NCBI GenBank assembly: GCA_020410785.1
Contig: CP084574.1
Span: forward strand, 1 to 64,000
DNA length: 64,000 nt
Source of the DNA: Rickettsia endosymbiont of Culicoides impunctatus
GTDB taxonomy: Bacteria; Pseudomonadota; Alphaproteobacteria; Rickettsiales; Rickettsiaceae
Direction of reading: 5' to 3'
How positions within the stretch are numbered: the first letter of the stretch is position 1; each line of letters opens with the position of its first letter. The position numbers and the translations under genes are program-made. This document shows positions 45,095 to 56,034 of the stretch, one piece after another. The notes under the pieces were generated by a model that was not told where the DNA came from, did no database searches, and was given only the letters and a program-made list of their open reading frames with translations.

Positions 45095-45571
45095 ATGATT
45101 AATTCAAAAAGCCCCGAACATTACATATGTAATATGGAAGCATTTAAGGACATATTTACTCATATGTGTCTTGCTGAATATCGAATATTTGATCATTATA
45201 TAGTTCCCGAGTATGTTCATAAATCATTAGAAGTCCCAATAACGTTATTTTTAAATTTGAGTAGGCTACAAGAACTTGAGCATCATAATCTTAAGATCCA
45301 ATCTATATTAGAGGATGTAATAGAGCATGTTATTTTACATTTACCTTATAGACAGGATATCCATCTATCTGAATGGAGTAAGATGTTGAAAGAAATAGTA
45401 ATAGGATACTTGAAACATAAAATTGATTTTAATGACTATCTTGTCTACATGACATTCCAAACCCCGGATTATGAAGACAGCGATTATCATTGTCATATTA
45501 TACTTTTTAATCTTGATCCGTCAGAAGAAAATAATATTTTGTTAAAGGCAATAAACAAGAGTCCTAAATAA
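45095..45571 (+). CDS. Unknown protein upstream of and coupled to TraA
   Basis: 158 residues, not recognised. It is acidic and rich in His and aromatic residues, with no signal peptide or membrane helix. Its TAA stop overlaps the ATG of traA (TAATG), so the two are translationally coupled and it is probably part of the transfer operon. A role as a relaxase accessory factor is only inferred from this arrangement. Confidence 0.7.
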   Translation: MINSKSPEHYICNMEAFKDIFTHMCLAEYRIFDHYIVPEYVHKSLEVPITLFLNLSRLQELEHHNLKIQSILEDVIEHVILHLPYRQDIHLSEWSKMLKEIVIGYLKHKIDFNDYLVYMTFQTPDYEDSDYHCHIILFNLDPSEENNILLKAINKSPK

Positions 45572-48500
45572 TGGCAATAGGAGTAGCAATTCCAAAATAT
45601 GTAAGCAGAAGTACAGGAGGTAATGCTTGTTGTAAAAGTGCTTATAACGCAAGAAGTAGAATATTAGATAATCACACCGGTGAAGTCTTTAATTGGACAA
45701 AACGAGACGGGAATGTTTTTCATGAGATATTACTGCCTGATTATGTAAACAAGAAGTTTAGCGATGCATCGGAGTTTTCAAATGAGGTAGAAAGGACCGA
45801 GAAGAAATGCAATAGTCAGTTATATGTAGAATGGCTAGTGCCGCTTGCAAAAGACGAGGACAGCGTTGACTTAGAATTTCGTATAGAAACCGCAAGAGAG
45901 TTTGTAAAAAGGAAGGGGTGGATCAAAGAAGGGTTAGGAGTTCAAATTGATATTCACAAGCCGCATGAGGGAAATGTAAATTGGCATGCACATATATTAG
46001 TAACTACTAGGAGATTTAAATTAGACGGTAAAGAGCTAGGAGAAAAAGCAAGGGACATGCAACCGATTAATAGAAGGGGAATAGTTCAAAATCGTCACGA
46101 ATTAAACGATAATATTCTGTTAAGAGATATACAAAATGAACAATTTAAAGCTCGCGGTATGTCCAATAGAGTTGATCTACCAGGAGAGATAACCCAAGAA
46201 CACATTGGTCCAGTACGTATGAGGAGTGTTCTTAACCAAGCAGCGGAGAGGAATGAAGAAAGGAAGCAAGCTGAAATAGAGCATTTAGATTGCGGAGCTA
46301 GAGTTCTAGAGAAGGTAACGCGTCATATGAGTGTCTTTACTAAAGGTGACTTAATGAGAGCAGTGAAATACGTACCAGATGTGGAAAGAAGAGAAAAGTT
46401 AGTATCAGATGCTTTAGCAGATAAATCAGTAATAGCGTTGTACAGAGAAGATGGTAGTTGTACTGAGTATTATACTACGTCTGCGGTTAGAGTAGAAGAG
46501 CAGAAGATATTGCGTCTTAGCAGTTATGTAGCAAGTGTTCAGAATGTGTTTACGAGTAATCAAGATGTATCTAAACGTACAATTGAATCAATTGTAGCAG
46601 TAGAGGGCAAGCTAACAGAAGAGCAGCATAATGCTTTAACTGAGTTATTGACATCTAAGTCGGCTTTACAAATAGTGCGAGGTAGGGCAGGTGTAGGGAA
46701 AAGCCATGTATTGCGTCAGATTGCTGCAATTGCACAAGAATTAAAGGTACATGCGATAGGAGTTGCTCCAACCCATAAAGCTAAAGAGGCATTAGCTTCT
46801 GATGGTTTTAGGCATACTGATACGATTAAGGGGATGCTGTTTAAATTAGCTAATGGAAGATTTGCTTTGCCAAAGAATAGTGTACTAGTAGTAGATGAAG
46901 CAGGGATGATAGGAAATGATGATTTTAGTGAGTTACTTCGGGTAGCATCTACTCGCAAATGCACAGTAATTTTGTCAGGAGATGAGCGTCAGCTGCCTAG
47001 CGTACAGCGAGGAGGAATGTTTGAGGTGTTAGCGAACAAATATGGTAGTAGTACAATATTAGCTATAAAACGTCAGGACAGTGATTGGGGCAAGCAGACG
47101 GCTATGGCATTGTCTAATGGAGATGTTAGAAGAGCTGTGAGTATATTAGAAGAAGAGCAAAGGATTAAGTGGAGTTCTGATGCAATTCAGTCAATGCAAA
47201 GTTTAGTTGCCGATTGGCATAAGAGTAGTTACGCTATTGATGATAAAATAATATTAGCGGTAAGAAACAAAGACGTAGCAGCCTTAAATCATGGAGTACG
47301 TCAATATTTAAAGCTAGAGGGTAAGCTAAAGGGTCAAGAGATAGAAGTAGGAGGTGATCATTATATGAGAGGAGATCGTATAGTGATAAGTAGTACCAAC
47401 AAGGAGCTTGGTATAGTCAATGGTGAACTTGGAGTAATATTAGATGTATCAACAAATAGATTTATTATATCGCTAACGAATCCAAACTATATAAAAGACA
47501 GTAAGGATAGCAAAAGCAGCAGTGAGTATAGAATGGTGGAATTCAATCCATCAGAATTTAATAGTTTTAAACATGGTTATGCAGTAACAATATTTAAGGG
47601 ACAAGGTGCGTCGATAAAAGATGTATATGTCTACCACAATGGTTTTGCTGGTTTAAGGAACAGATACGTTGCATTATCAAGAAATATCAGTGAGTTAAAT
47701 TTGTATGTTAATAAGATAGCAACTTTGGGTAGAGAGAGTTTAATTAGACAAATGTCCAAGACGCTAGATAGTGGTAGTAGCTTAAATTACTTAACGAAGG
47801 AGGAAGCTAATCATAGCTTAGAAGATATAGATATCTTAAATAATATGAATGGTTTGAGTAGGTCTTTGGTAAAGATTTATGATTTTGCTGCAAATAATAT
47901 AACCAAGTTAATGGATAAATATTTACCACAAGAGGAGTATTACAATTATAGAGAGCCTAGTAAGAGTATAGTAAGGGTAGAAGAGGTGTTTGATATGGTA
48001 TATGAAGAAAATCAACATATGGATGCTGCAGTAGAGACAAGAGAAGAGAAGCTGGTAGTAGGAGGTAACCTGCATAGTAGTCAAATTGCTACAGGAAAAA
48101 AATTAGGAGAAATTGGTCATGTTGCTAATACAAGTATTGTGGTGGATGATGTAACGTCTAGTGTATCTAATTCTAGCGTTAATGATAGAGGCATGTTAGA
48201 GGGTGATAAAGATGGAAACATAATAGCAATGAGCAGAAAAGGTTCATCAAAGGATAGATTTTACGCAAATATTGATTATAAGAGAGGTCAGGAGAATAAA
48301 TGGGAGGAGAATAGAGAGCGTTATAGAAGTGAGGTAGATAATCTAAGGAGAGAGCTATCCATGCAAGCAGAGTCAGTAGTTGTAGATTTATTAGGAAATC
48401 CGAATAGAAAACTATCGAAGGGGTCAACCTTAAAGTACGGTAATAATGGTTCATTGGCAGTAAAGATTAGCGGCAATAAAGCGGGTACTTGGTATGACTT

Positions 48501-50442
48501 TAGCGAAGGTAAGGGAGGAGATTTGTTTGATCTTGTACAGCGTGAGAAGAATTATGATTTTAAAGAATCAGTGAGTTATCTACAAGATAGATTAGGGATT
48601 ACTCCTAACAAGATGAGATCTAACTTACAGGTGGTAAATGATCATGTGATATCAGATAGATATGTAGAACATTGTAAGCGAGTTGATAAGGAGAATTCTG
48701 AGGAGATAGTCAAGATACGCAAAGCGGAAGAATTATATACTAAAAGCCAAGAGATAGAGTTAAGTTCTACAGCTGGACAGTATTTAGTACAAACAAGAAA
48801 GATTGATATTGATTTGGTAAAGGAGGATGAACTAAGTCACGATAGGTTAAATGATGATGGAATAAGTCGTAATAGTCTAAGTCAAGATATTAGAACGACT
48901 AATTGTTATGAGAAATCTGTTAAACGTAAAGTGCCTGCCTTGGTAGCTTTTGCAAGAAACACAAAAGGGGATATTACTGGTGGTCAGCAAATATTACTGG
49001 ATAGCAAAACAAATAATAAAGCTGATGTTGATATTGTAAAGAGATCGTTTGGAAAAATAGCAGGGTCTTTTGTTGATGTAGGCAGTTTCAGCAATGGTGA
49101 TATCAATAGTGAGTTCAATAGTCATAGTAACAGTACTAATACTAATAGCAATACTGATATTAGAAATAGAAGAAGCATCACCATTATTGCAGAAGGTCTA
49201 GAAACTGCTTTATCGGTCAAACAAGCTTTAGGTAATGATTCCGCTCATCAAGATAAACAAATAAAAATAGTTTGTTCGTTAGGTATAAGTAACATCAAGA
49301 ATTATCAGCCGGTATCAGGTGAGAAAATAATTATAGCAGCTGATAATGATGGAATCGATGCCGTAACAAACGTGACTATTGATACTGCCAAGCATGAATT
49401 AATAGAGAAAGGAGCATTTGTTGAAATAGTTCGTCCAAGTAACCCAGGTGACTTTAACGATATATTAAAGGACAAGGGGTTAGGAGAGCAGGAAATCCAA
49501 CATTCATTTAGTAGAGCATTAACCAAGCATGCAGCCGTTACGTTGGAGCAATATTTTGGTAGTAGCAATGAAGGAGAGAAATTAAGTAAGCAAGAGCAGG
49601 CTAATATTAGTTACATTCAGCAATTTAAGATTAATGAAGAGAAAATAATAGATGCGTATAGGAGTAGTAATGTAAAGGGTAGTAGCGAACTTGATAGTAC
49701 ACGTAAATCAATAGAATTTGCGGATAATTTTATTGATGAACATAAGGATTTGGTGAATGAAGCTAATAGGTATGGAGCAAATCTTGAAAGGCAAGAGCTA
49801 GCAGTAGGGTTAGTAGGAAAAAGTTATGAGGAGATGGAGCAAAGTCTTACAAGTGTGAGAGATAAATATTATACATTTGCTCAGCTTGGAGAATTAGTAA
49901 AAGCTAAGCAAAGAGCTAAAACGCCGGAGCAAGCGTTCAAAGCCTTAGAAAATGAGCAGAAATATCTAGCTAGTTTACAAGTTAATTGTAAGGAGTATGA
50001 GCATGATTATAAGGAGTATGATTATAATGGTGTTAGTCTGTTAAAGTCTATAAAGCATGCTTATCGTAATGAGAAAAACAATGTATTTGAACAGTTGAAT
50101 AAATTAGGATCATATATTGATAGAACTACAATGCAGCCTAGAAAGATAACTAATACAATTAAGCATTCTATAGATAGTGCTAGTGCGTTACAAAGTTTAA
50201 CGCATCAATATCATATCCATGTAATTGATAGGCTAAAGCAACATTTAAATGATATTCACTCAGGCAAAGAGATGATAATAGAAGGGAGATCATTTACATG
50301 TCAGTTAAAGTTACTAGATTATGCATTAAAGGTGCATGAGAATAATGAGTTTTTTCCTCGAGAACATATACAGCAAGGTCGAGATAAATTTGCTGCCCAG
50401 CAAAGAGTAATATCAAAGGAGTTCGAAGGTCCTTCTTTGTAG
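45571..50442 (+). CDS. traA: TraA(Ti)-type conjugative relaxase-helicase-Toprim protein
   Basis: Trifunctional transfer-initiation protein of 1,623 residues. The N-terminal MobA/MobL-type relaxase (about 1-200) carries the metal-binding cluster DIHKPHEGNVNWHAHI with the His pair at 139 and 141. The RecD-like helicase has Walker A GRAGVGKS (371-378), VVDEAG Walker B (Asp442, Glu443) and a late GYAVTIFKGQGAS motif. A third part includes a GTWYDFSEGKGGDLFDLV segment (about 970), typical of primase-like proteins, and a Toprim domain with EGLETAL (about 1,207) and IAADND (about 1,256). The C-terminal ~250 residues are helical. It nicks oriT, unwinds the transferred strand and may prime it. The frame is intact and longer than the Agrobacterium TraA (about 1,100 aa). 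Confidence 0.95.
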   Translation: MAIGVAIPKYVSRSTGGNACCKSAYNARSRILDNHTGEVFNWTKRDGNVFHEILLPDYVNKKFSDASEFSNEVERTEKKCNSQLYVEWLVPLAKDEDSVDLEFRIETAREFVKRKGWIKEGLGVQIDIHKPHEGNVNWHAHILVTTRRFKLDGKELGEKARDMQPINRRGIVQNRHELNDNILLRDIQNEQFKARGMSNRVDLPGEITQEHIGPVRMRSVLNQAAERNEERKQAEIEHLDCGARVLEKVTRHMSVFTKGDLMRAVKYVPDVERREKLVSDALADKSVIALYREDGSCTEYYTTSAVRVEEQKILRLSSYVASVQNVFTSNQDVSKRTIESIVAVEGKLTEEQHNALTELLTSKSALQIVRGRAGVGKSHVLRQIAAIAQELKVHAIGVAPTHKAKEALASDGFRHTDTIKGMLFKLANGRFALPKNSVLVVDEAGMIGNDDFSELLRVASTRKCTVILSGDERQLPSVQRGGMFEVLANKYGSSTILAIKRQDSDWGKQTAMALSNGDVRRAVSILEEEQRIKWSSDAIQSMQSLVADWHKSSYAIDDKIILAVRNKDVAALNHGVRQYLKLEGKLKGQEIEVGGDHYMRGDRIVISSTNKELGIVNGELGVILDVSTNRFIISLTNPNYIKDSKDSKSSSEYRMVEFNPSEFNSFKHGYAVTIFKGQGASIKDVYVYHNGFAGLRNRYVALSRNISELNLYVNKIATLGRESLIRQMSKTLDSGSSLNYLTKEEANHSLEDIDILNNMNGLSRSLVKIYDFAANNITKLMDKYLPQEEYYNYREPSKSIVRVEEVFDMVYEENQHMDAAVETREEKLVVGGNLHSSQIATGKKLGEIGHVANTSIVVDDVTSSVSNSSVNDRGMLEGDKDGNIIAMSRKGSSKDRFYANIDYKRGQENKWEENRERYRSEVDNLRRELSMQAESVVVDLLGNPNRKLSKGSTLKYGNNGSLAVKISGNKAGTWYDFSEGKGGDLFDLVQREKNYDFKESVSYLQDRLGITPNKMRSNLQVVNDHVISDRYVEHCKRVDKENSEEIVKIRKAEELYTKSQEIELSSTAGQYLVQTRKIDIDLVKEDELSHDRLNDDGISRNSLSQDIRTTNCYEKSVKRKVPALVAFARNTKGDITGGQQILLDSKTNNKADVDIVKRSFGKIAGSFVDVGSFSNGDINSEFNSHSNSTNTNSNTDIRNRRSITIIAEGLETALSVKQALGNDSAHQDKQIKIVCSLGISNIKNYQPVSGEKIIIAADNDGIDAVTNVTIDTAKHELIEKGAFVEIVRPSNPGDFNDILKDKGLGEQEIQHSFSRALTKHAAVTLEQYFGSSNEGEKLSKQEQANISYIQQFKINEEKIIDAYRSSNVKGSSELDSTRKSIEFADNFIDEHKDLVNEANRYGANLERQELAVGLVGKSYEEMEQSLTSVRDKYYTFAQLGELVKAKQRAKTPEQAFKALENEQKYLASLQVNCKEYEHDYKEYDYNGVSLLKSIKHAYRNEKNNVFEQLNKLGSYIDRTTMQPRKITNTIKHSIDSASALQSLTHQYHIHVIDRLKQHLNDIHSGKEMIIEGRSFTCQLKLLDYALKVHENNEFFPREHIQQGRDKFAAQQRVISKEFEGPSL

Positions 50443-51194
<752 letters not shown>

Positions 51195-51253
51195 GTTATG
51201 TTGCAGCAAAGAATGCACAAATGGTGTTATACAATTCTTGTGAAAGCCCGATT

Positions 51254-52631
51254 GGGTCTATCAGAAAGATTGTGTAAGTATGATATCAGAATTAGTCCAT
51301 CTTTGATCGACATTTTCCCATTTTTGGTCATCAGTACCACAAAGTATGGCAAATTGATTTAAGGCAACTGACCAATCTTTAATTGGCATTGTCCACTTCT
51401 TTTGGGCGTTTGTCAATGCCAAAAATATTATTTTTTGAATTGATTTGTCATCTGGAAATACCCCTTTATTTTTAATAATTTTCCTGATTTGACGATTGGC
51501 TGATTCAATAGTATTAGTAGTATATATTGCCTTTCTAATCCCTTCAGGAAAGCTAAAAAGCGGGGCTATACCTGACCAAAGACGTTGCCACATGTCAGAA
51601 ATTACTGGATATTTTCCGTCCCATTTTTTACTAAAGTTTTGTAGCTCTCTAATCCCTTCCGACTCGTTTATTGCTGTATAAATTTTCTTTAAATCAGCTG
51701 TTACCGATTTTAAATCTTTATATGATACGTACTTGGTAGAATTCCTAACCATATGCACTATACATAATTGTACAATAGTTTTAGGAAAAACACTATTTAT
51801 GGCTTCAGGAAAGCCCTTTAGACCATCTACACAAGCAACATATATCTTTTCAATTCCTCTGTTCTTTAGTTCAGTTACCACTTGCATCCAAAATTTAGAG
51901 CCTTCATTCTTGCCAACCCAAATACCAAGTAGCTCTTTCTTACCCTCCATATTAACACCTATAGCTATATACACTGCTTTATTTATTATGGTATGATTAT
52001 CTCTTCCTTTAACATATATGCAATCAAGATATATTATCGGATATATACTATCAAGGGGACGATTCTGCCAACTTATAATATCCTCTAAAACTCCATCAGT
52101 TACTTTAGATATTAGCTCTGCAGATACTTTGGTAGAATAGATTTCCTCTAAATGTCCTTGTATCTCCCTTGTGGTCATACCTCTTGCATACAGAGATATT
52201 ACCTTCTCATCAAACCCTTTAAATTGTCGAACTCCCTTAGGAATTAATAGAGGCTCAAATTCTCCTTCTCTATCTCTTGGAACATCTACTGTTATATTCC
52301 GACCATCTTCATCTATTATAGTCTTTTCATAACTACCATTGCGTCTGTTTCCAGATTCTTTCTCATCCTTGGAATGCTTTTCATATCCAATATACGATTC
52401 CATCTCTTTTTCTAGAATCTTATTAACTAGTTGTTTTTTTAACTCTTGGAATATACCATCTTTGCCAAAAATTTCTGATGGATTGCTTTGTGACAAGAGT
52501 TCTGACACTACTTTTTCTACAGATGGATTTGTTGTTTTTGTTTTCTTCTTCATATTAACCTCGTGCAAGTGTTTTTTACTATTCTTATTTTTAATACTTT
52601 TTTCAACTTACACAATCTTTATGACAGACTC
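51254..52631 (-). mobile_element. Complete IS256-family insertion sequence
   Basis: 1,378 bp bounded by 26-bp imperfect inverted repeats (51,254-51,279 and 52,606-52,631), outer sequence G(G/A)GTCT(A/G)TCA and inner AAAGATTGTGTAAGT. It carries one intact transposase. No target-site duplication is seen, so flanking DNA may have been rearranged after insertion. A 219-bp internally deleted copy lies at 35,746-35,964. Confidence 0.92.
51261..52568 (-). CDS. IS256-family (mutator type) transposase
   Basis: 435 residues, full length for the family. The DDE triad is present: Asp182 in IIYLDCIYVKGR, Asp248 in VACVDGLKGF and Glu355 in TTNTIESANRQIRK, with CIVHMVRNS after the second Asp. A second ATG at 52,553 (MKKKTKTT) may be the true start, shortening it by five residues. 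The enzyme moves its element through a circular intermediate. With an intact copy present it could in principle act on the deleted derivative at 35.8 kb. The element separates the recombinase from the transglycosylase gene of the transfer region. Confidence 0.95.
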   Translation of the reverse strand: MHEVNMKKKTKTTNPSVEKVVSELLSQSNPSEIFGKDGIFQELKKQLVNKILEKEMESYIGYEKHSKDEKESGNRRNGSYEKTIIDEDGRNITVDVPRDREGEFEPLLIPKGVRQFKGFDEKVISLYARGMTTREIQGHLEEIYSTKVSAELISKVTDGVLEDIISWQNRPLDSIYPIIYLDCIYVKGRDNHTIINKAVYIAIGVNMEGKKELLGIWVGKNEGSKFWMQVVTELKNRGIEKIYVACVDGLKGFPEAINSVFPKTIVQLCIVHMVRNSTKYVSYKDLKSVTADLKKIYTAINESEGIRELQNFSKKWDGKYPVISDMWQRLWSGIAPLFSFPEGIRKAIYTTNTIESANRQIRKIIKNKGVFPDDKSIQKIIFLALTNAQKKWTMPIKDWSVALNQFAILCGTDDQKWENVDQRWTNSDIILTQSF

Positions 52632-52753
52632 CTAAGTTCCAAAAATTATCTCGAGTACAGCGTGATTTAAACCAGTTCATACAATCTCTTATCTTGAAGG
52701 TGATTAGCTTGAGTCTACTATGGTTGCAACTAATCTGCAAAGCAAAACTTACT

Positions 52754-53248
52754 ATGGTAACCATATTTCTTCTCAGTATATCAGTAAGTGTGCATGCTGA
52801 TAGTCAAATTGCTCATCTGATTAAAACAATAGAATATCAATATGATATCCCTAGTGGTTTGTTACTTGCTTTAGCTGATGTGGAATCTAATTATCAACCA
52901 TATTCATTAAATATTTCAGGCAAATCGGTCATAAGTAATTCAGTAGAGCAAGCTAAGAACATTGCTGAGCAATATTTACAGAAAGGAAAGCAGAATATTG
53001 ATATTGGCGTGATGCAGCTCAATTACTTCTGGCATGGTAAAAACTTCACCTCAATAGCTGAGATGTTAACGCCCAAGAAGAATATTAATTATGCTGCTCA
53101 GCTACTAACTAGCTTATATAAGCAGCACGGTTCTTGGCATAAGGCTGTCAGGCATTATCATTCTCGCAATCCTAAATATCATAGGCAATATTCACGCAAA
53201 GTGTTAGTGGCATGGTTAAAAAGCGATAGGCAGATTAATAGTAGGTAA
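52754..53248 (+). CDS. Lytic transglycosylase of the transfer region
   Basis: SLT-type murein transglycosylase that would open peptidoglycan for the conjugation apparatus. The ATG at 52,754 yields a proper signal peptide (MVTIFLLSISVSVHA, cleavage before DSQ). A TTG at 52,694 would add 20 residues and spoil it. The catalytic Glu lies in ALADVESNYQPY, followed by DIGVMQLNYFWHG and the late YAAQLLTSLYKQHGSWHKAVRHYHS block typical of VirB1-like enzymes. The open frame runs upstream almost to the IS256 element, so its original promoter or an upstream gene may have been cut off by the insertion. The next gene starts 4 bp after the stop. Confidence 0.88.
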   Translation: MVTIFLLSISVSVHADSQIAHLIKTIEYQYDIPSGLLLALADVESNYQPYSLNISGKSVISNSVEQAKNIAEQYLQKGKQNIDIGVMQLNYFWHGKNFTSIAEMLTPKKNINYAAQLLTSLYKQHGSWHKAVRHYHSRNPKYHRQYSRKVLVAWLKSDRQINSR

Positions 53249-53251
53249 AAT

Positions 53252-55159
53252 ATGTTAAATGATTTTATTGGCGGTGGTCAAGTTTTTCTACATAAGCTAC
53301 GGATGTTATTGCAGGTTCTGCGTAGCTCTTTCACGAGTTCATTGTTAGTGAGTGTTGCAATAGTCTGCGTTATCTCATACAAACCAGCACAACTATTAGA
53401 TTTAAGGGCTGCTATGACTTATCAGAAAGCACTATTAGCTGATAATTTTGATGATGCGGGCAGCTTTATTAGAAACGCGATTAACCCCAATGCTAAGGAC
53501 TATTATACTAAAATAGATGCTTATGACAAAAAAGGTTTATATGCCAAAGATATTGATCCACGCAAAATTCTTAAATCACGATTCTATAGAGCATCTTACC
53601 TTTCAGTATGGGAGTTTGTTAAAATACGATTAGCTCTTACTGTGCTAGTCATGTTTGGCATCTTTGTTTTAATCTATCTGCTATGGTCAAGATTTGGCAA
53701 AGATGTCAAAGCAGAAAAGCAAAAAGATGGTAGTAATAAAATATTGACTAGCAAAGAAGTTAAAAAATGCTTGCGTAAAATTGGTAAAGCCAGCGATCTA
53801 ACTATTGGTGATATGCCGTTAGTAAAAGATATGGAAACCATGAATCTCTTAGTGTCAGGTTCTATTGGTTCTGGCAAAACTAATTTAATGCATAATCTAT
53901 TGCCTCAGGTAGAATCAAGAGGAGAAGCTGCTATTATTATTGATAATACTGGAGAAATGATTGCTAAATACTATGATCCAAGCCGCGGGGATATTATCTT
54001 TAATCCATTAGATAATCGTAGTCATTACTGGGACTTTTGGCATGATTGTGCTGGAAAAAAAGATCTAGAAAAATTTGCTGATATCTTAATGGGCTTTAAT
54101 AGCAGAAAAAATAATCGAGGAGCTAATGATTTTTGGGAAGAAAGTGCAGCAAGTATTTTTGTTGCTTGCACTGAAGTTTTACAACAGCATCAGCAATATT
54201 CAATAATCAAATTATATAAAATGCTGTGCCAAACTGAAACTGGAGAAATGTACACAATATTAAAAGGTACAGATGCTGCAAAATATTTTACCAAAGATAA
54301 CGCTAAAACAGCTTCTTCAATAATGTCAGTGTTGATGGCTAATATTAAGCCACTGAGGTTTTTAACAGACAATAACAAGATGGGAGCATTTTCAATAGAG
54401 GATTATATTAACAAGATTAACTCAGGCAGTGGTAACTGGCTTTTTTTAGCTACTGACCCATCAGCTAGAGAGTTAACCATTCCATTAAACGCATCGCTAT
54501 TAGAACTCTTGATATCTCGTATGCGTCGCAGTAGAATCAATGCACGTCACAAATTATGGATTGTCATGGATGAACTGCCTAGTCTTGGGAAATTACCAGG
54601 CTTGCCACAATTGATGCAAGAAGGCAGGAAATATGGTGCTTGTGTATTGTCTGGACTACAATCGACTAGTCAATTATACCAATATTATGGTGATGCTGAT
54701 GCATCGAATTTAATTGGTTTGTTTAAGACCAAATTCGCCTTTGCCAGTGATGACCCAAGAATGGGAGAGCTATATAGTAAACTTTGTGGTTCTGTTACTA
54801 CAATTAGCCAGCAGAAAAATACTAGTTTCGGGGCTAATGAGTTTAGGGACGGTGTTAGTTATAATGAAAGGCATGAAAAATCACCTCTTGTTTCTTATGA
54901 AGACTTTAGCCGTCTCAGCATTGGTCAATGCTATGTTATTTTACCAGAAATATCTGCTAGACTTGCAAAGATACAAGTGCCGCAAGCTACGGCGGCTGAT
55001 AAAAATAAGTGGTTTGTTGAAGTTGTAGCAGAGTCTAAAATTGTAGATAAGATACACCAACAATGCAATAATCTAGACTCAGACAATATTGCAACTAATA
55101 ATGATGAATCAGAATTTAATACAGAGATAAAAAATGATGAATTTATTGTAGATAGATAA
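53252..55159 (+). CDS. traD: TraD-type coupling ATPase (T4CP)
   Basis: Membrane-bound hexameric ATPase that links the relaxosome to a type IV secretion channel. 635 residues. Two N-terminal transmembrane helices lie at about 27-46 and 127-149, with a periplasmic loop between. Walker A is GSIGSGKTN (203-211). The VIVMDE-type Walker B is WIVMDELPSLGKLPGLP (about 434-450), followed by GLQSTSQLYQYYG, the usual coupling-protein motif. It starts 4 bp after the transglycosylase stop, with AGG 7 nt before ATG, so the two are co-transcribed. No mating-pair-formation genes are in the window, so the channel must be encoded elsewhere. Confidence 0.93.
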   Translation: MLNDFIGGGQVFLHKLRMLLQVLRSSFTSSLLVSVAIVCVISYKPAQLLDLRAAMTYQKALLADNFDDAGSFIRNAINPNAKDYYTKIDAYDKKGLYAKDIDPRKILKSRFYRASYLSVWEFVKIRLALTVLVMFGIFVLIYLLWSRFGKDVKAEKQKDGSNKILTSKEVKKCLRKIGKASDLTIGDMPLVKDMETMNLLVSGSIGSGKTNLMHNLLPQVESRGEAAIIIDNTGEMIAKYYDPSRGDIIFNPLDNRSHYWDFWHDCAGKKDLEKFADILMGFNSRKNNRGANDFWEESAASIFVACTEVLQQHQQYSIIKLYKMLCQTETGEMYTILKGTDAAKYFTKDNAKTASSIMSVLMANIKPLRFLTDNNKMGAFSIEDYINKINSGSGNWLFLATDPSARELTIPLNASLLELLISRMRRSRINARHKLWIVMDELPSLGKLPGLPQLMQEGRKYGACVLSGLQSTSQLYQYYGDADASNLIGLFKTKFAFASDDPRMGELYSKLCGSVTTISQQKNTSFGANEFRDGVSYNERHEKSPLVSYEDFSRLSIGQCYVILPEISARLAKIQVPQATAADKNKWFVEVVAESKIVDKIHQQCNNLDSDNIATNNDESEFNTEIKNDEFIVDR

Positions 55160-55238
55160 ACAAGCTGTATTATGTCATAGATGTTCAGTTAAAAAACTTG
55201 GGCTGTAACATAGATATACAATATAAATAAATTTTAAT

Positions 55239-55454
55239 ATGCAACCAGTTGTTATAAGATATAAAAAGATGGCAAAGATGTTAGGGGTTTCTGTCAAAAA
55301 AGCAGAAAAATTGCAGGACGAGCTAATAACAAAAGGTTATATGGAAGTGTTATACGCTAACGATAAGATGAGATGTGTTAGGATAAGCTCTCCTGATCCA
55401 CAAATGGCTGCTTATCTGCACCAAACTAGAGACCCTATAATATTTACCAAATAA
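55239..55454 (+). CDS. Small winged-helix-like protein, 71 aa
   Basis: Basic 71-residue protein whose YKKMAKMLGVSVKKAEKLQDELITKGYMEV stretch has the spacing of a winged helix-turn-helix, followed by a short beta wing (ANDKMRCVRIS). The name of the family is not known to me. It sits 79 bp downstream of traD on the same strand and may regulate the transfer genes (inference). Confidence 0.6.
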   Translation: MQPVVIRYKKMAKMLGVSVKKAEKLQDELITKGYMEVLYANDKMRCVRISSPDPQMAAYLHQTRDPIIFTK

Positions 55455-55494
55455 TGTAACAGTATTATAATAATCAATTAACGTGGGTAATAAT

Positions 55495-56034
55495 ATGTTA
55501 AATAAAGTTAAATTATATAGTCTGACTATTGCGTCGATCATATTGTCGATAAATAGCTCTTTAGCTAATCCTAATCAGAAAGATGATATAGAGTTAGATA
55601 ATCGTACGCTATATATACAAAGTCCTAGCAGAGTAATAGATAGACATTTTTCTTCTTTTGATCGCTATTGGCACAACTTGCTCAATGGTAGTATGTATGT
55701 ATATGATGGAGACTCTATAGGTACTAAGATTATTACAGAGGACAAGCGATATGTTATGATTATGGAGATACCAGGTTATGATAAAAGTCAGATTAAAATT
55801 AACTTAAAAGGCAATCGTCTTGTTGTGAATGGTAGTAACGAATCAGATGTTAATAAAAAAGATAATATTAAAGATTATGCCCGCAGGGATAGGCGGTTTA
55901 ATTACACTATAGAGTTAAATAATAACATCGAGCAAAAAACTATCTCTTCTAATTTAAAAAATGGCATTTTAACAATCATATTACCTCGTATTGCAACACA
56001 AGAAGCTGATGTTAAGGAAATACCTGTGAATTAG
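55495..56034 (+). CDS. Exported Hsp20/alpha-crystallin-type chaperone
   Basis: Small heat-shock protein of about 179 residues. The ATG at 55,495 starts a signal peptide (LYSLTIASIILSINSSLA, cleavage before NPNQ); a GTG at 55,483 adds four residues. The alpha-crystallin domain runs from about residue 75 to 165, with MEIPGYDKSQIKINL and the NGILTIILPR block that ends the fold. Small heat-shock proteins hold unfolded proteins without ATP. Rickettsia plasmids commonly carry Hsp20 genes, but a signal sequence is unusual for this family and points to a periplasmic location. Confidence 0.88.
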   Translation: MLNKVKLYSLTIASIILSINSSLANPNQKDDIELDNRTLYIQSPSRVIDRHFSSFDRYWHNLLNGSMYVYDGDSIGTKIITEDKRYVMIMEIPGYDKSQIKINLKGNRLVVNGSNESDVNKKDNIKDYARRDRRFNYTIELNNNIEQKTISSNLKNGILTIILPRIATQEADVKEIPVN

